A model generated the notes under the pieces. The model worked only from the letters and a program-made list of their open reading frames with translations. It was not told the origin of the DNA and searched no databases. A DNA stretch of 64,000 nt, from the NCBI RefSeq assembly GCF_004005845.1, contig NZ_SADE01000002.1:1054421-1118420 (forward strand), given 5' to 3'. This document shows, piece after piece, positions 36,474 through 45,796 of the stretch (positions are counted from its first letter, which is position 1; each line of letters begins with the position of its first letter). The translations under genes were made by a program, and so were the position numbers. Source of the stretch: Hwanghaeella grinnelliae (GTDB lineage: Bacteria; Pseudomonadota; Alphaproteobacteria; UBA8366; Aestuariispiraceae).

Positions 36474-37348
36474 TGGCCGTTCTGGTTAACAAGGACACAA
36501 AAGTCATCTGCCAGGGCTTCACCGGCGCGCAGGGGACTTTCCATTCCGAGCAGGCAATTGCCTACGGCACGCAGATGGTCGGCGGTGTCACGCCCGGCAA
36601 AGGCGGCGGTACGCATCTGGACTTGCCGATTTTCAACACCGTGGCGGAAGCCAAGCATGTGACCGGCGCCAATGCGACCGTGATCTACGTGCCGCCGCCC
36701 TTCGCGGCCGACGCAATCCTGGAGGCGATCGACGCCGAATTGGAACTTGCGGTCTGTATCACGGAAGGCATTCCGGTGATGGACATGGTGAAGGTCAAGC
36801 GCGCGCTGAGCGGGTCGAAGACCCGGTTGATCGGCCCGAACTGCCCCGGTGTGATCACGCCGGAACAGTGCAAGATCGGGATCATGCCGGGCCATATCCA
36901 CCGCGCCGGCAAGATCGGTGTGGTTTCCCGTTCCGGAACGCTGACCTACGAAGCAGTCGCGCAGACGACGGCGGTCGGCCTTGGTCAGTCGACCTGCATC
37001 GGTATCGGCGGTGATCCGGTCAACGGTACGAACTTCATCGATTGCCTGGAGATGTTCCTGGCCGACGATCAAACCGAGGGCATCATCATGATCGGGGAAA
37101 TCGGCGGCACGGCTGAAGAAGAAGCCGCGGAATTCGTCAAATCCTCGAAAGTGAAAAAGCCGATGGTCGGCTTCATCGCGGGCCGTACGGCGCCTCCGGG
37201 CAAGCGTATGGGCCATGCGGGCGCCATCATTTCCGGTGGTCAAGGCACGGCCGACTCCAAAATGGAGGCGATGAGTAGCGCCGGTATCCGCGTATCGGAG
37301 AGCCCATCGGCGCTTGGTACGACGATGCTGGAAGCAATGAAGGGTTGA
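36473..37348 (+). CDS. sucD: succinyl-CoA synthetase, alpha subunit
   Basis: 291-residue CoA-binding and phosphohistidine subunit. The CoA-binding N-terminus reads [17 protein letters not shown]; the phospho-His lies in the conserved [14 protein letters not shown] (His about residue 246). The length is normal. A strong hairpin 8 bases after the stop separates it from sucA. Confidence 0.98.
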   Translation: MAVLVNKDTKVICQGFTGAQGTFHSEQAIAYGTQMVGGVTPGKGGGTHLDLPIFNTVAEAKHVTGANATVIYVPPPFAADAILEAIDAELELAVCITEGIPVMDMVKVKRALSGSKTRLIGPNCPGVITPEQCKIGIMPGHIHRAGKIGVVSRSGTLTYEAVAQTTAVGLGQSTCIGIGGDPVNGTNFIDCLEMFLADDQTEGIIMIGEIGGTAEEEAAEFVKSSKVKKPMVGFIAGRTAPPGKRMGHAGAIISGGQGTADSKMEAMSSAGIRVSESPSALGTTMLEAMKG

Positions 37349-37356
37349 TGTAGAAA

Positions 37357-37382
37357 CGGCGCCGGGGTAATCCCCGGCGCCG
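37357..37382 (+). terminator. strong hairpin after sucD
   Basis: Perfect 11-bp stem CGGCGCCGGGG/CCCCGGCGCCG with a TAAT loop. It is followed by CTACTTTAGACC, which lacks a clean T-run. It may terminate part of the sucCD transcript or protect its 3' end before sucA. Confidence 0.65.
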
Positions 37383-37425
37383 CTACTTTAGACCTGGATT
37401 AAAAAAGGTTTTGGTCGGTATCATG

Positions 37426-37476
37426 GCACGTAGAGAAACAGCACGGTTTCTGTGACCCTGCTGGGGGTCTACGTGC
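37426..37476 (+). other. large inverted repeat in the sucD-sucA gap
   Basis: GCACGTAGA (37426-37434) pairs perfectly with TCTACGTGC (37468-37476). Nested inside is AGAAAC-AGCACG-GTTTCT. The structure lies 137 bases upstream of the sucA ATG and has no T-tract, so it may be a leader element or protein-binding region. Confidence 0.5.
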
Positions 37477-37613
37477 TACGCTGCGATGAGAAACAGTCGG
37501 GATTGTAACGCTGATCTGACGCTTGCCGTCCGAATGGCGTCCACGACTGCACCGGTTTCGTCCGCACCGATTGGACGGGTCCGGTGGCAGTCGACCGAAA
37601 AGGGAGATGCGTG

Positions 37614-40600
37614 ATGACCTATGCCGGGAACACGACGCCGCTTTTTCAAGCCAACGAAACGTATGTGGCCGAACTGTACCAGAAATTCCTGAGCGACCCC
37701 GCTTCGGTCGATCAGCAATGGGCGGAGTTTTTTTCGGGCCTGGAGGATGGTGACCTTAATTTCCTGCAAGGGTATCGAGGACCGAGCTGGGCGCCGCGCG
37801 CGACCACGGTCATCGGCCCGAAGGGTGACGACCAAGCCGAGACCTTCGCGGAACTGACCGATGAAGGCACTTCCTACGACGAAATTCTGCGCCGACTGGC
37901 CAAGGCCGGGACGCCCGGCGCCAGCGCGGGTGAGATCCGGCAAGCAACCTTGGACTCGATCCGCGCCCTTATGATCATCCGCGCCTATCGGATGCGCGGG
38001 CATGCGGTCGCCCATCTCGATCCATTGAACCTGCACGAACCGGCCTATCAGCCGGAACTCGATCCCAAGACCTATGGGTTCGAGGATGTGGACATGGATC
38101 GGCCGATCTTCATCAATTACTATCTCGGTCTTGAATCCGCCTCCATGCGGGAAATCGTGCGGATCTGCCAGGAGACCTATTGCGGTTCCATCGGCATCGA
38201 GTTCCAGCACATTCAGAACCCTGAAGAAAAATCCTGGATTCAGGAACGCATTGAAGGCATCCGCAACCGGACCGAATTCACAGATTTGGGCAAACGGACG
38301 ATCCTGGAGCGGCTGACGCAGGCCGATATCTTTGAAACCTATCTGGACAAAAAGTATCGCGGCACGAAGCGTTTCGGCCTGGATGGCGGGGAATCCCTGG
38401 TCCCGATGCTGGAGCAGATTTTCAAGCGCGGCGCACAGTTGGGTTTGCAGGAAGCGGTTCTGGGCATGGCCCACCGCGGACGTCTGAACGTTCTGGCGAA
38501 CATCATGCGCAAACCCTATCAGGCGATCTTCGCGGAGTTTGAAGGCATCAGCACGAGCCCGGAAGACGTGCAGGGCTCCGGCGACGTCAAATATCATTTG
38601 GGCACTTCCGCCGACCGTGAATTCGACGGGCGCGTGGTTCACCTGTCGCTGACCGCCAATCCCAGTCACCTGGAAGCGGTGAACACGGTTGTGCTCGGCA
38701 AGGTTCGCGCCAAGCAGCGGCAACGCGGCGACGAAGACCGTGAGAAGGTCATGGGCATCCTGCTGCATGGCGATGCCGCCTTCATCGGCCAGGGCATCGT
38801 TGCGGAAACTTTCCTGCTTAGCCAATTGGACGGCTACCGCACGGGCGGCACGATTCATATCGCCATCAACAATCAGATCGGCTTCACCACGGCACCCAGC
38901 AAGTCGCGTTCCTCGCCCTATTGCTCGGACATGGCAAAATTGGTCGATGCGCCGGTCTTCCATGTTAACGGGGACGACCCCGAAGCCTGCGTCCACGTTG
39001 CACGGATCGCGATTGAATATCGCCAACGCTTCAAGAAGGACGTCGTCGTCGACATGTGGTGTTACCGTCGGCACGGGCATAACGAAGGCGATGAGCCGAT
39101 GTTCACCCAGCCGCAGATGTACACAAAGATCGGCGAGCATCCGCGGACCCGGCAGATCTATGCGGATCAGCTGGAAGGCGAAGGCACGCTTCCTGAAGGG
39201 GAAGGCTATAAGATCGTTCAGGAATTCACCAATCACCTAGACGCGCAATTCGAAGCCCGCCATTCGTTTAAAGCAAACAAGGCCGACTGGCTGGAAGGTA
39301 AATGGGCCGGTCTGGGCATCGCCGCCGGTGAGGCGCGGCGCGGTGAGACCGGTGTCGATATCGACCTTTTGAAGGAAGTGGGCTACGCGATTTCCGCCGT
39401 GCCGCAGAACTTCGGCCTGAATTCGAAGATCAAACGCCAGCTCGAACAGAAGCGGAAAATGATCGAAACGGGCAAGGGGATCGACTGGGGTACCGCCGAG
39501 GCGTTGGCCTTCGGGACCCTGCTTTGCGAGTCGACCTCGATCCGCCTCTCGGGTGAGGATTCCGAACGCGGTACTTTTTCCCACCGGCATTCGGTCTTGA
39601 TCGACCAGAAGACGGAGGAGGAATATGTCCCCCTCAACAATATTCGCATGGGCCAAGCACCGTTCGAGGTGATCGACAGCCCGCTCAGCGAATTCGGCCT
39701 GCTCGGTTACGAATACGGCTATGCCAGTGCGGAGCCGCATTCCCTGGTGCTTTGGGAAGCCCAGTTCGGCGATTTCGCCAATGGCGCCCAGGTCATCATC
39801 GACCAGTTCATCGCATCCGGTGAGTCGAAATGGCTGCGCATGTGCGGCTTGGTCATGCTGTTGCCGCATGGATACGAAGGCCAGGGGCCGGAGCATTCCA
39901 GCGCGCGGTTGGAACGGTATCTGCAACTTTGCGCGGAAGACAACGTTCAGGTTTGCAACATCACCAGCCCGTCCAACTTCTTCCATGCACTGCGCCGACA
40001 GGTTCGTCGGAATTTCCGCAAACCGCTGATCCTGATGTCGCCGAAATCGCTGCTGCGTCACAAGCGTTGCATCTCTTCGCTGGATGAAATGGCCCAGGGG
40101 TCGACCTTCCACCGCTTGCTGTGGGATGACGCCCAATGGGAAAAACGTTTGGCAAAGGACAGCGATATTCGCCGTGTCGTGATCTGTTCCGGCAAGGTCT
40201 ATTTCGATCTGCTCGAGGAACGCGACGAACGCGGCATCGACGACATTTATCTGCTTCGCGTGGAGCAGCTCTACCCTTGGCCGGAGAAGGCCCTTGAAGT
40301 GGAACTGGGCCGGTTCCCGAACGCGGAAGTCGTCTGGTGTCAGGAAGAGCCGGAGAATGCCGGTTCCTGGTTCTTCGTGGACCGGCGCCTGGAAAAGGTT
40401 CTCAACACGGTTGGCAATAATGTCTCCACGCGACCCCGTTATGTCGGTCGTAAGGAAGCTGCATCGCCTGCCGCGGGCCGGATGAAGGACCATTTGGCTG
40501 AGCTGAAGCGCTTCATCGACGAGGCGTTGACGCTGGAAGGGCCAAGCCGGGCACCGAAGAAGGCTGCGGCAAAAGCGACACTGGCGGCGGGCGTCGGCAC

Positions 40601-40925
40601 AAAGGCGTCTGCAAAGAAGGGCGCTGCGAAGAATGCAGGTGCCAAGAAGGCAGGCGCCAAGAAGGCTGCTGCGAAAAAGGCTGTTGCAAAAAAGGCGGGG
40701 GCTAAAAAAGCGACCGCAAAGAAAGCAGCGGCCAAGAAATCGGCCGTAAAAAAGGCGCCTGCTAAAAAAGCGGGGGCTAAAAAAGCGACCGCAAAGAAAG
40801 CAGCGGCCAAGAAATCGGCCGTAAAAAAGGCGCCTGCTAAAAAAGCGGCTGCGAAAAAAGCGGGTGCAAAGAAACCTGCTGTTAAGAAAGCGGCGGCTAA
40901 TAAGAAGGCGAAAGCCAAGAAATAG
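37614..40925 (+). CDS. sucA: 2-oxoglutarate dehydrogenase E1 with long Lys/Ala C-terminal tail
   Basis: 1103-residue ThDP-dependent E1 of the 2-oxoglutarate dehydrogenase complex. The core (about 1-979) has E1o motifs: the N-terminal E2/E3-contact helix ([25 protein letters not shown]), [49 protein letters not shown] and [19 protein letters not shown]. Residues ~980-1103 are a 124-residue Ala/Lys tail built of x-AKK units, absent from normal E1o. I chose ATG 37614, with AAAGGGAG upstream, over GTG 37584. The tail contains an exact 75-bp tandem repeat. Confidence 0.98.
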   Translation: MTYAGNTTPLFQANETYVAELYQKFLSDPASVDQQWAEFFSGLEDGDLNFLQGYRGPSWAPRATTVIGPKGDDQAETFAELTDEGTSYDEILRRLAKAGTPGASAGEIRQATLDSIRALMIIRAYRMRGHAVAHLDPLNLHEPAYQPELDPKTYGFEDVDMDRPIFINYYLGLESASMREIVRICQETYCGSIGIEFQHIQNPEEKSWIQERIEGIRNRTEFTDLGKRTILERLTQADIFETYLDKKYRGTKRFGLDGGESLVPMLEQIFKRGAQLGLQEAVLGMAHRGRLNVLANIMRKPYQAIFAEFEGISTSPEDVQGSGDVKYHLGTSADREFDGRVVHLSLTANPSHLEAVNTVVLGKVRAKQRQRGDEDREKVMGILLHGDAAFIGQGIVAETFLLSQLDGYRTGGTIHIAINNQIGFTTAPSKSRSSPYCSDMAKLVDAPVFHVNGDDPEACVHVARIAIEYRQRFKKDVVVDMWCYRRHGHNEGDEPMFTQPQMYTKIGEHPRTRQIYADQLEGEGTLPEGEGYKIVQEFTNHLDAQFEARHSFKANKADWLEGKWAGLGIAAGEARRGETGVDIDLLKEVGYAISAVPQNFGLNSKIKRQLEQKRKMIETGKGIDWGTAEALAFGTLLCESTSIRLSGEDSERGTFSHRHSVLIDQKTEEEYVPLNNIRMGQAPFEVIDSPLSEFGLLGYEYGYASAEPHSLVLWEAQFGDFANGAQVIIDQFIASGESKWLRMCGLVMLLPHGYEGQGPEHSSARLERYLQLCAEDNVQVCNITSPSNFFHALRRQVRRNFRKPLILMSPKSLLRHKRCISSLDEMAQGSTFHRLLWDDAQWEKRLAKDSDIRRVVICSGKVYFDLLEERDERGIDDIYLLRVEQLYPWPEKALEVELGRFPNAEVVWCQEEPENAGSWFFVDRRLEKVLNTVGNNVSTRPRYVGRKEAASPAAGRMKDHLAELKRFIDEALTLEGPSRAPKKAAAKATLAAGVGTKASAKKGAAKNAGAKKAGAKKAAAKKAVAKKAGAKKATAKKAAAKKSAVKKAPAKKAGAKKATAKKAAAKKSAVKKAPAKKAAAKKAGAKKPAVKKAAANKKAKAKK
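40695..40844 (+). repeat. exact 75-bp tandem duplication in the sucA tail
   Basis: Two adjacent copies (40695-40769 and 40770-40844), identical at every base and each exactly 25 codons. Each encodes an Ala/Lys/Gly/Thr/Pro-rich segment beginning [10 protein letters not shown] and ending VKKAPAKK. The length keeps the frame. Base identity, including synonymous positions, points to a recent duplication. Confidence 0.97.
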
Positions 40926-40974
40926 GCGAAGAGTTAGCGGGAAATTGTAACCCTAAACGACCAATCGGAAATGA

Positions 40975-41001
40975 CCGGACGCGGGGAGTTACGCGGTCCG
41001 G
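40975..41001 (+). other. hairpin between sucA and sucB
   Basis: CCGGAC-GCG pairs with CGC-G-GTCCGG (one bulged base) around an 8-base loop, in the 103-bp gap between sucA and sucB. No T-run follows. It ends 27 bases before the sucB ATG, so it could set relative translation or stability of the sucB part of the message. Confidence 0.5.
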
Positions 41002-41028
41002 CATTCTAAATGGAGCTTGGATAGGAAA

Positions 41029-42327
41029 ATGGCGACGGAAGTGCACGTACCGACGCTTGGTGAGTCGGTTTCAGAAGCAAGTATCATGCGGTGGTTCAAA
41101 AAGCCCGGAGAAGCCGTGGCTGTCGATGAATCGCTGGTCGAGCTGGAAACCGACAAAGTGACTGTGGAGGTCCCATCCCCTGTGGCTGGCACCCTGTCGG
41201 ATATTGCCGCGGAGGAGGGCGCCGAGGTCGAGGTGGGTGCGCTTTTGTGCACAATCGCCGAAGGTGCCGCGGCACCTGCCCCTAAAGAGGAGGCCCCTAA
41301 GGCGGAGGCACCGAAAGAGGAAGCCCCCAAGCCGGCAGCTGAAAAGCCTGCTGAAGCAGCACCGGCCCCTGCAGCGGCGCCGGCCAGCAATGACACGCTT
41401 TCACCGGCTGTCGCGAAGATGGTCACGGAAAATGATCTCGATGCGTCGAAAATTCCGGCGACGGGTCCGAAGGGCAACCTGACCAAGGAAGACGTGCAGA
41501 ATTTCCTCAGCGGTGGTGGGGCCAAGGCCGCGCCTGCTGCGAAGGCGCCTGCCGCAGCGCCGGTCGGTGGACCGAAGCCGCCGGTCGCGACTTACGAACC
41601 GTTGCCGGATCGGCCCATGGATCCGCGTGGTGAAGAACGCGTCCGGATGCCGAAGCTGCGCAAGGTCATCGCGACGCGTTTGAAGGAAGCTCAGAACACA
41701 GCGGCTATGTTGACCACGTTCAACGAAATCGACATGACCGCGATGATGGAGCTTCGCAAGGACTACAAGGACAAGTTTGAGAAGAAGCACAATGTGAAGC
41801 TGGGCTTCATGAGTTTCTTCGTGAAGGCATCGGTGATCGCGCTTCAAGAACTGCCCGCGGTGAATGCGGAGATCTATGGCGATGAGATCATCTATAAGAA
41901 TTACTACGATATCGGCATTGCCGTCGGCACGCCGTCGGGTCTTGTCGTCCCTGTGCTGCGTGACGCGGACAAGAAGAGCTTCGCCGAAATCGAGGGAACG
42001 ATCGCCGATTTCGGACGCCGCGCCCGTGACGGCAAGCTCAGCATGGCCGAGATGATGGGCGGTACCTTCACGATCACCAATGGCGGTGTTTTCGGCTCGC
42101 TGATGTCGACGCCGATCATCAACCCGCCGCAGTCCGGCATTCTGGGCATGCACAAAATCCAGAAGCGTCCGATCTGCGATGCCGAAGGCAATATCGTGGT
42201 CGGTAACATGATGTATGTGGCCCATTCCTACGATCACCGCATCATCGACGGTCGCGAGGCGGTGACCTACCTCGTGCGCCTGAAAGAAATGCTGGAAGAC
42301 CCGGCCCGCCTGCTGCTGGACGTTTGA
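41029..42327 (+). CDS. sucB: 2-oxoglutarate dehydrogenase E2, dihydrolipoyl succinyltransferase
   Basis: 432 residues from ATG 41029. The lipoyl domain (1-80) has the lipoylated Lys in [14 protein letters not shown]. An Ala/Pro/Glu/Lys-rich linker (about 83-125) and the E3/E1-binding domain ([32 protein letters not shown]) follow. The catalytic domain ends with the active-site [14 protein letters not shown]. There is one lipoyl domain, as usual. The linker is Ala/Pro/Glu-rich and does not resemble the AKK tails of Mdh and SucA. Confidence 0.98.
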   Translation: MATEVHVPTLGESVSEASIMRWFKKPGEAVAVDESLVELETDKVTVEVPSPVAGTLSDIAAEEGAEVEVGALLCTIAEGAAAPAPKEEAPKAEAPKEEAPKPAAEKPAEAAPAPAAAPASNDTLSPAVAKMVTENDLDASKIPATGPKGNLTKEDVQNFLSGGGAKAAPAAKAPAAAPVGGPKPPVATYEPLPDRPMDPRGEERVRMPKLRKVIATRLKEAQNTAAMLTTFNEIDMTAMMELRKDYKDKFEKKHNVKLGFMSFFVKASVIALQELPAVNAEIYGDEIIYKNYYDIGIAVGTPSGLVVPVLRDADKKSFAEIEGTIADFGRRARDGKLSMAEMMGGTFTITNGGVFGSLMSTPIINPPQSGILGMHKIQKRPICDAEGNIVVGNMMYVAHSYDHRIIDGREAVTYLVRLKEMLEDPARLLLDV

Positions 42328-42357
42328 TCCGCTTGCAGACGAAGAAATGTCTAGGCG

Positions 42358-42387
42358 ACGCCCCCTTAACCGGGGGCGTTTCCTTTT
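42358..42387 (+). terminator. sucB terminator
   Basis: Perfect 8-bp stem ACGCCCCC/GGGGGCGT with loop TTAACC, followed by TTTCCTTTT. It lies 31 bases after the sucB stop and just before the convergent protease gene. Confidence 0.85.
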
Positions 42388-42393
42388 CCGGAA

Positions 42394-43152
42394 CTACTCG
42401 ACGTGACAATAGACCTGGATCACCCGGTTCTCAGCCCTCAAACGCCTGCCGATTTCGGACAGGTCGCCGGCCGTGGGCGATGATACCGGCTGGGCTCCAC
42501 CGCTCGATCCACCGCCAGGCAACATCGATCTCAATGTCGTCGGTGTGTTCGCGACGATCCGCCCCAGTGCGTCGTCTGACCCGACCAGAATGCCGATGAC
42601 ATATCCTTCGCCGTTTATCACCGGTCCTCCGGACATGCCGGCATAGTCGGTGCCGGCCGGTGGCTCCGGCCGTTCCGCCCAGACGATGACGGGGAAGGCG
42701 CCGCCGGGCACGCCGGACCGCTCGATCTCACGGTATTCGACCTGTTTGGCGATAAATTCACGGGGGCTGCCGGCTGGGTATCCGATCAGAAAGGCGTCGT
42801 CATGCCGCTGTGGGTCCATGTTCGGTCTGGCTATTGGCAAGGGCAGGGCGGAAAAATCCGCATACAGCAGGCTTGCATCCGCGGTGTCGTGATGGACAAC
42901 GCGGTCGGCCACGCCGACCAGTCTTTCGTTCTTGATGAATCCGATCCCGTCACACTTGTCGACCACGTGGCGGGCCGTCATCCAAAGCCCCTCGCCGACG
43001 CTGAAGGCGGTGCCGGAGCCTGGTACGCGGATCTCCCTTTCCGGTTCCAGGACAAGTTCGTAGGGCGTCGGCAACAGATCGAAATCGGTGTAAAGCCAAA
43101 GACCCAAAAGGCAGACGGCGACCAGGACCCAAAGCGGTTTGGTATTGTTCAT
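42394..43152 (-). CDS. trypsin-like serine protease, membrane-anchored (copy 2)
   Basis: 252 residues: an N-terminal signal anchor (about 7-22) and then an S1/trypsin-like domain. The triad is readable: His62 in MTARHVVD, Asp92 in TADASLL, Ser174 in GMSGGPV. No PDZ domain follows, unlike DegP. It is a paralogue of the gene immediately upstream (33-bp gap), and both share TARHVVD-x-C, GYPxG and SGGPxxxxxGxVIG patterns. The likely role is periplasmic proteolysis; the target is unknown. Confidence 0.85.
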   Translation of the reverse strand: MNNTKPLWVLVAVCLLGLWLYTDFDLLPTPYELVLEPEREIRVPGSGTAFSVGEGLWMTARHVVDKCDGIGFIKNERLVGVADRVVHHDTADASLLYADFSALPLPIARPNMDPQRHDDAFLIGYPAGSPREFIAKQVEYREIERSGVPGGAFPVIVWAERPEPPAGTDYAGMSGGPVINGEGYVIGILVGSDDALGRIVANTPTTLRSMLPGGGSSGGAQPVSSPTAGDLSEIGRRLRAENRVIQVYCHVE

Positions 43153-43185
43153 GCCGCTATCGTTCCGTTGTGTTCGGGCTGGATG

Positions 43186-44082
43186 TCAAAGGCTGTCGAG
43201 GGGGCTTCTTCGGCCCGGAATCTTAACATGGCAATAGACCTGCACGACGGAAAGGGCGGCGCGCAAGGCATCGCCTTTTTCCTGATAGGTCGACGGGGTC
43301 AGGTTCGGGACGGGGTCGGCATGGCGCGCGTCGATGGCAAATTGTTGGGCTGCGCCCGCCAGATCGATCATCTCGGATGACAGGGTTGCCTGCGTGGTCG
43401 CGACCCGCCCGCGCCTGGGGCTTTCCGCGATCGTAACGCCGATGACGCGACCCGTTTCGTCGAAGGCCGGACCGCCGCTCAAACCGCCCAGTGAGGTTAG
43501 CCTTGCCGGGATCTCTTTCGCGGCCCAAACCTGGATCGGAAATGTCGCCGCGCCCCGACCCCGGATCGTCGCCGCGCTATCGCCCATGAACAGGGAAAAG
43601 ACATCGCCCGGATCGCCGCCCGGATAGCCCAATTGGAATCCGTTGGCGCTTCTGGCCGGATGATAGGCCGTCGTGACGGTTTGCATCAGAGGAACGCGGA
43701 GCGGCAGTTGCAGCAGCGCGATATCCGCCTTGGGGTGAAGCATGACGCCCTGGGCTTTCTGGTCCCGTTTGATCTTTTTCCCAGGTTTGATCAGCCAGAC
43801 GCTGTCGCATTGATCGACCACATGACGTGCCGTTAACCACAACCCGTCCGCCACCGCGAAGGCCGTGCCGGTGGACCGCACGCGGTCCGTATCGGCTTGC
43901 AATAACCATCGTTGGATCGGCCCGGTCGCGGCGCGCCGGACGTCGAAATTCTCCCTCGTTTCCGTTTGTCCGCTCGGCGGGGGTACCGGGCGCCGCGGGG
44001 CAGTGCTGTCGAAATCCGTCACGACGGATAGGACGATGAAGGCAGCCGTCAGCAGAATCCAAAGGAAACGCGTGTTCCGCAC
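43186..44082 (-). CDS. trypsin-like serine protease, membrane-anchored (copy 1)
   Basis: 298 residues from a GTG start. The signal anchor is at about 7-21, a Pro-rich linker follows, and then the trypsin-like domain with His87 (LTARHVVD), Asp120 (PKADIALL) and Ser202 (GLSGGPAF). The N-terminal linker is ~25 residues longer than in its neighbour. It begins 3 bp after the DUF350 stop, so DUF350 and the two proteases probably form one operon. Confidence 0.85.
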   Translation of the reverse strand: MRNTRFLWILLTAAFIVLSVVTDFDSTAPRRPVPPPSGQTETRENFDVRRAATGPIQRWLLQADTDRVRSTGTAFAVADGLWLTARHVVDQCDSVWLIKPGKKIKRDQKAQGVMLHPKADIALLQLPLRVPLMQTVTTAYHPARSANGFQLGYPGGDPGDVFSLFMGDSAATIRGRGAATFPIQVWAAKEIPARLTSLGGLSGGPAFDETGRVIGVTIAESPRRGRVATTQATLSSEMIDLAGAAQQFAIDARHADPVPNLTPSTYQEKGDALRAALSVVQVYCHVKIPGRRSPLDSL

Positions 44083-44085
44083 GGC

Positions 44086-44499
44086 TCAGCCTGCGACTGC
44101 CGCTGCGATGACCGCACCGACCGCTAGTTTCACTGCCATGATGACGACACCCGCAGCCAATTCGTTGTTTTCCACACGCGCCTGCATGTCCTTCAATACA
44201 AAATCACAAATCAGATAGGCGATAGCTTGAAGAGCCACCGTCACGACACCCCAGACAATAAGGTCCAACAGACCCAAACTTGCATTCATGGCAAAAGCGA
44301 GGGGGATGGCGATCCCCAATATCGCGCCCGCAAATGTAACGCTGGCTGTCACATTTCCGACTCTGATCAAGTCCAACTCTTTAAACGGGGTGACCTTTTC
44401 GTACACCCATAGGCCGATGCCCAGCAGCAGCAACGTGGTCACGACGTGCAGAAGCAAGACCGGCAAACCGGACCAAAGAGATAACAGAATAGGTTCCAT
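44086..44499 (-). CDS. DUF350 family membrane protein
   Basis: 137 residues with four TM helices in two similar halves, the DUF350 (UPF0719) arrangement. The first half has YEKVTPFKELDLIRVGNVTASVTFAGAILGIAIPLAFA and the second half VFVLKDMQARVENNELAAGVVIMAVKLAVGAVIAAA-type sequence. Function is unknown in general; family members often sit beside stress or peptidase genes. First gene of the three-gene minus-strand unit. Confidence 0.9.
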   Translation of the reverse strand: MEPILLSLWSGLPVLLLHVVTTLLLLGIGLWVYEKVTPFKELDLIRVGNVTASVTFAGAILGIAIPLAFAMNASLGLLDLIVWGVVTVALQAIAYLICDFVLKDMQARVENNELAAGVVIMAVKLAVGAVIAAAVAG

Positions 44500-44603
44500 G
44501 ACGTCATTCCACTGTATTGGGGCAACCGGGGGATGCTATATCGCTTCGAGGCGGATCGTCATCCCGCAAACCCCAATGACAAATAACCACCGGAGGAAAA
44601 CGC

Positions 44604-45338
44604 TTGAGTGACGTGACGCTAAACCATGCGGAATGGCGCGCAGCGCGGCGTGTCGGGCTCATCGATGGGTTCGGTGTGCCCTCATTCGCCTTGTTCACAA
44701 CCATGATCGGCTTCGGCGCGATCGCCCGAGAAGCCGGGTTGGATATATATGTGACCGTGGCGACGACGATGTTCGTCTGGGGCATGCCTGGGCAGGTTGC
44801 TTTCGCAGACCTCTATGCCGCGGGGGCAAGCGGATTGGTGATCTTCACGGCGGTCGCGCTCGCCAATATGCGGATGTTGCCGATGACGGTCTCCGGCCTG
44901 CCGATGATGCATCTGAAGGCCCACAAGCGGGGTTTGTTCCGAAATATCGTCACGGCGCACCTCCTGGCGATCACAGGCTGGGCGCAACTCACCGCGGCAC
45001 GGAACAAAGTGCCGCCGATGGGCGTGCTGCCGTACTATCTGGGTTTTGTCAGCGTGGTCTATGTCGCCGCCAATCTGGGGACCGTCTTCGGATATTACCT
45101 CAGCGATATCGTGCCGGACCCGGTGATCCGTGTCGCGGTCTATGTGACCCCCCTCTATATCGTTCTGCTGGTTTCCAGCGCCAGGGTCTGGGCCAACCGT
45201 TTGGCCGTCTTGCTGGGCGCGATCCTGGGGCCGCTGACCTACCCGCTGCTTGGCGATTGGTGCATCCTGGCTGCCGGTCTGGGCGGCGGAACGGTGGCTG
45301 TCGTTATTGCGCACAAGACGGGGAGGGCGCCGGAATGA
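44604..45338 (+). CDS. azlC: AzlC family branched-chain amino acid exporter subunit
   Basis: 244-residue membrane protein of the AzlC/YgaZ family, with about seven TM helices and the family N-terminus FALFTTMIGFGAIAREAG and MFVWGMPGQVAFADLYAAG. It starts at TTG 44604 with a strong GGAGG site 7 bases upstream. Together with AzlD it is expected to export small or branched-chain amino acids. The stop overlaps the azlD ATG by 4 bp. Confidence 0.9.
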   Translation: MSDVTLNHAEWRAARRVGLIDGFGVPSFALFTTMIGFGAIAREAGLDIYVTVATTMFVWGMPGQVAFADLYAAGASGLVIFTAVALANMRMLPMTVSGLPMMHLKAHKRGLFRNIVTAHLLAITGWAQLTAARNKVPPMGVLPYYLGFVSVVYVAANLGTVFGYYLSDIVPDPVIRVAVYVTPLYIVLLVSSARVWANRLAVLLGAILGPLTYPLLGDWCILAAGLGGGTVAVVIAHKTGRAPE

Positions 45339-45688
45339 CGCTTCCCGACGCGCTTGTACCCTGGAGCATGATGGGGTTGGCGGTGATCGCTACCTTCGTT
45401 TGGCGGATGCTGGGCCTGGCGCTGGCCGACCGGCTGGCCAGTCACAAGCTTCTGTTCGACTGGGTGAACACGGTTGCTTACGCGATGGTCGCCGGGTTGA
45501 TGGTGCGGATCATATTTTTCCCGACGAATGTGACCGCGGAAGCGCCGATGATTGACCGTTTGGCGGCCTTCGCGGCGGCGCTGCTTGTCTGGTGGCTTCG
45601 GGGAAGGTCGCAGATCCAAGGCTTCGCCGCGGGTGTCGCGGTCTTTGCTCTTCTTTCCGCGGCGAGGCTGTATGGTTTCCTCCCCTAG
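45335..45688 (+). CDS. azlD: AzlD family transporter subunit
   Basis: 117-residue partner of AzlC with three to four short TM helices (ALVPWSMMGLAVIATFVWRMLGLALA..., TVAYAMVAGLMVRIIFFP, AAFAAALLVWWL). It starts at ATG 45335, overlapping the azlC stop (ATGA), so expression is coupled. Confidence 0.85.
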   Translation: MTLPDALVPWSMMGLAVIATFVWRMLGLALADRLASHKLLFDWVNTVAYAMVAGLMVRIIFFPTNVTAEAPMIDRLAAFAAALLVWWLRGRSQIQGFAAGVAVFALLSAARLYGFLP

Positions 45689-45796
45689 TCTTGTGGTCCC
45701 CTTCGGCTTGCTGTGCGTGACTCGGTCGGGGAGACCGGTCACATTTCTCCGTCTGTCATCGACGGACGTCAGCCTTTTCGACCAGATGGTTTCAAA

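Noticed and set aside
37476-39236. 586-codon open frame antisense to sucA
   Set aside because: Same reasoning: opposite the conserved E1 core, no recognisable domain.
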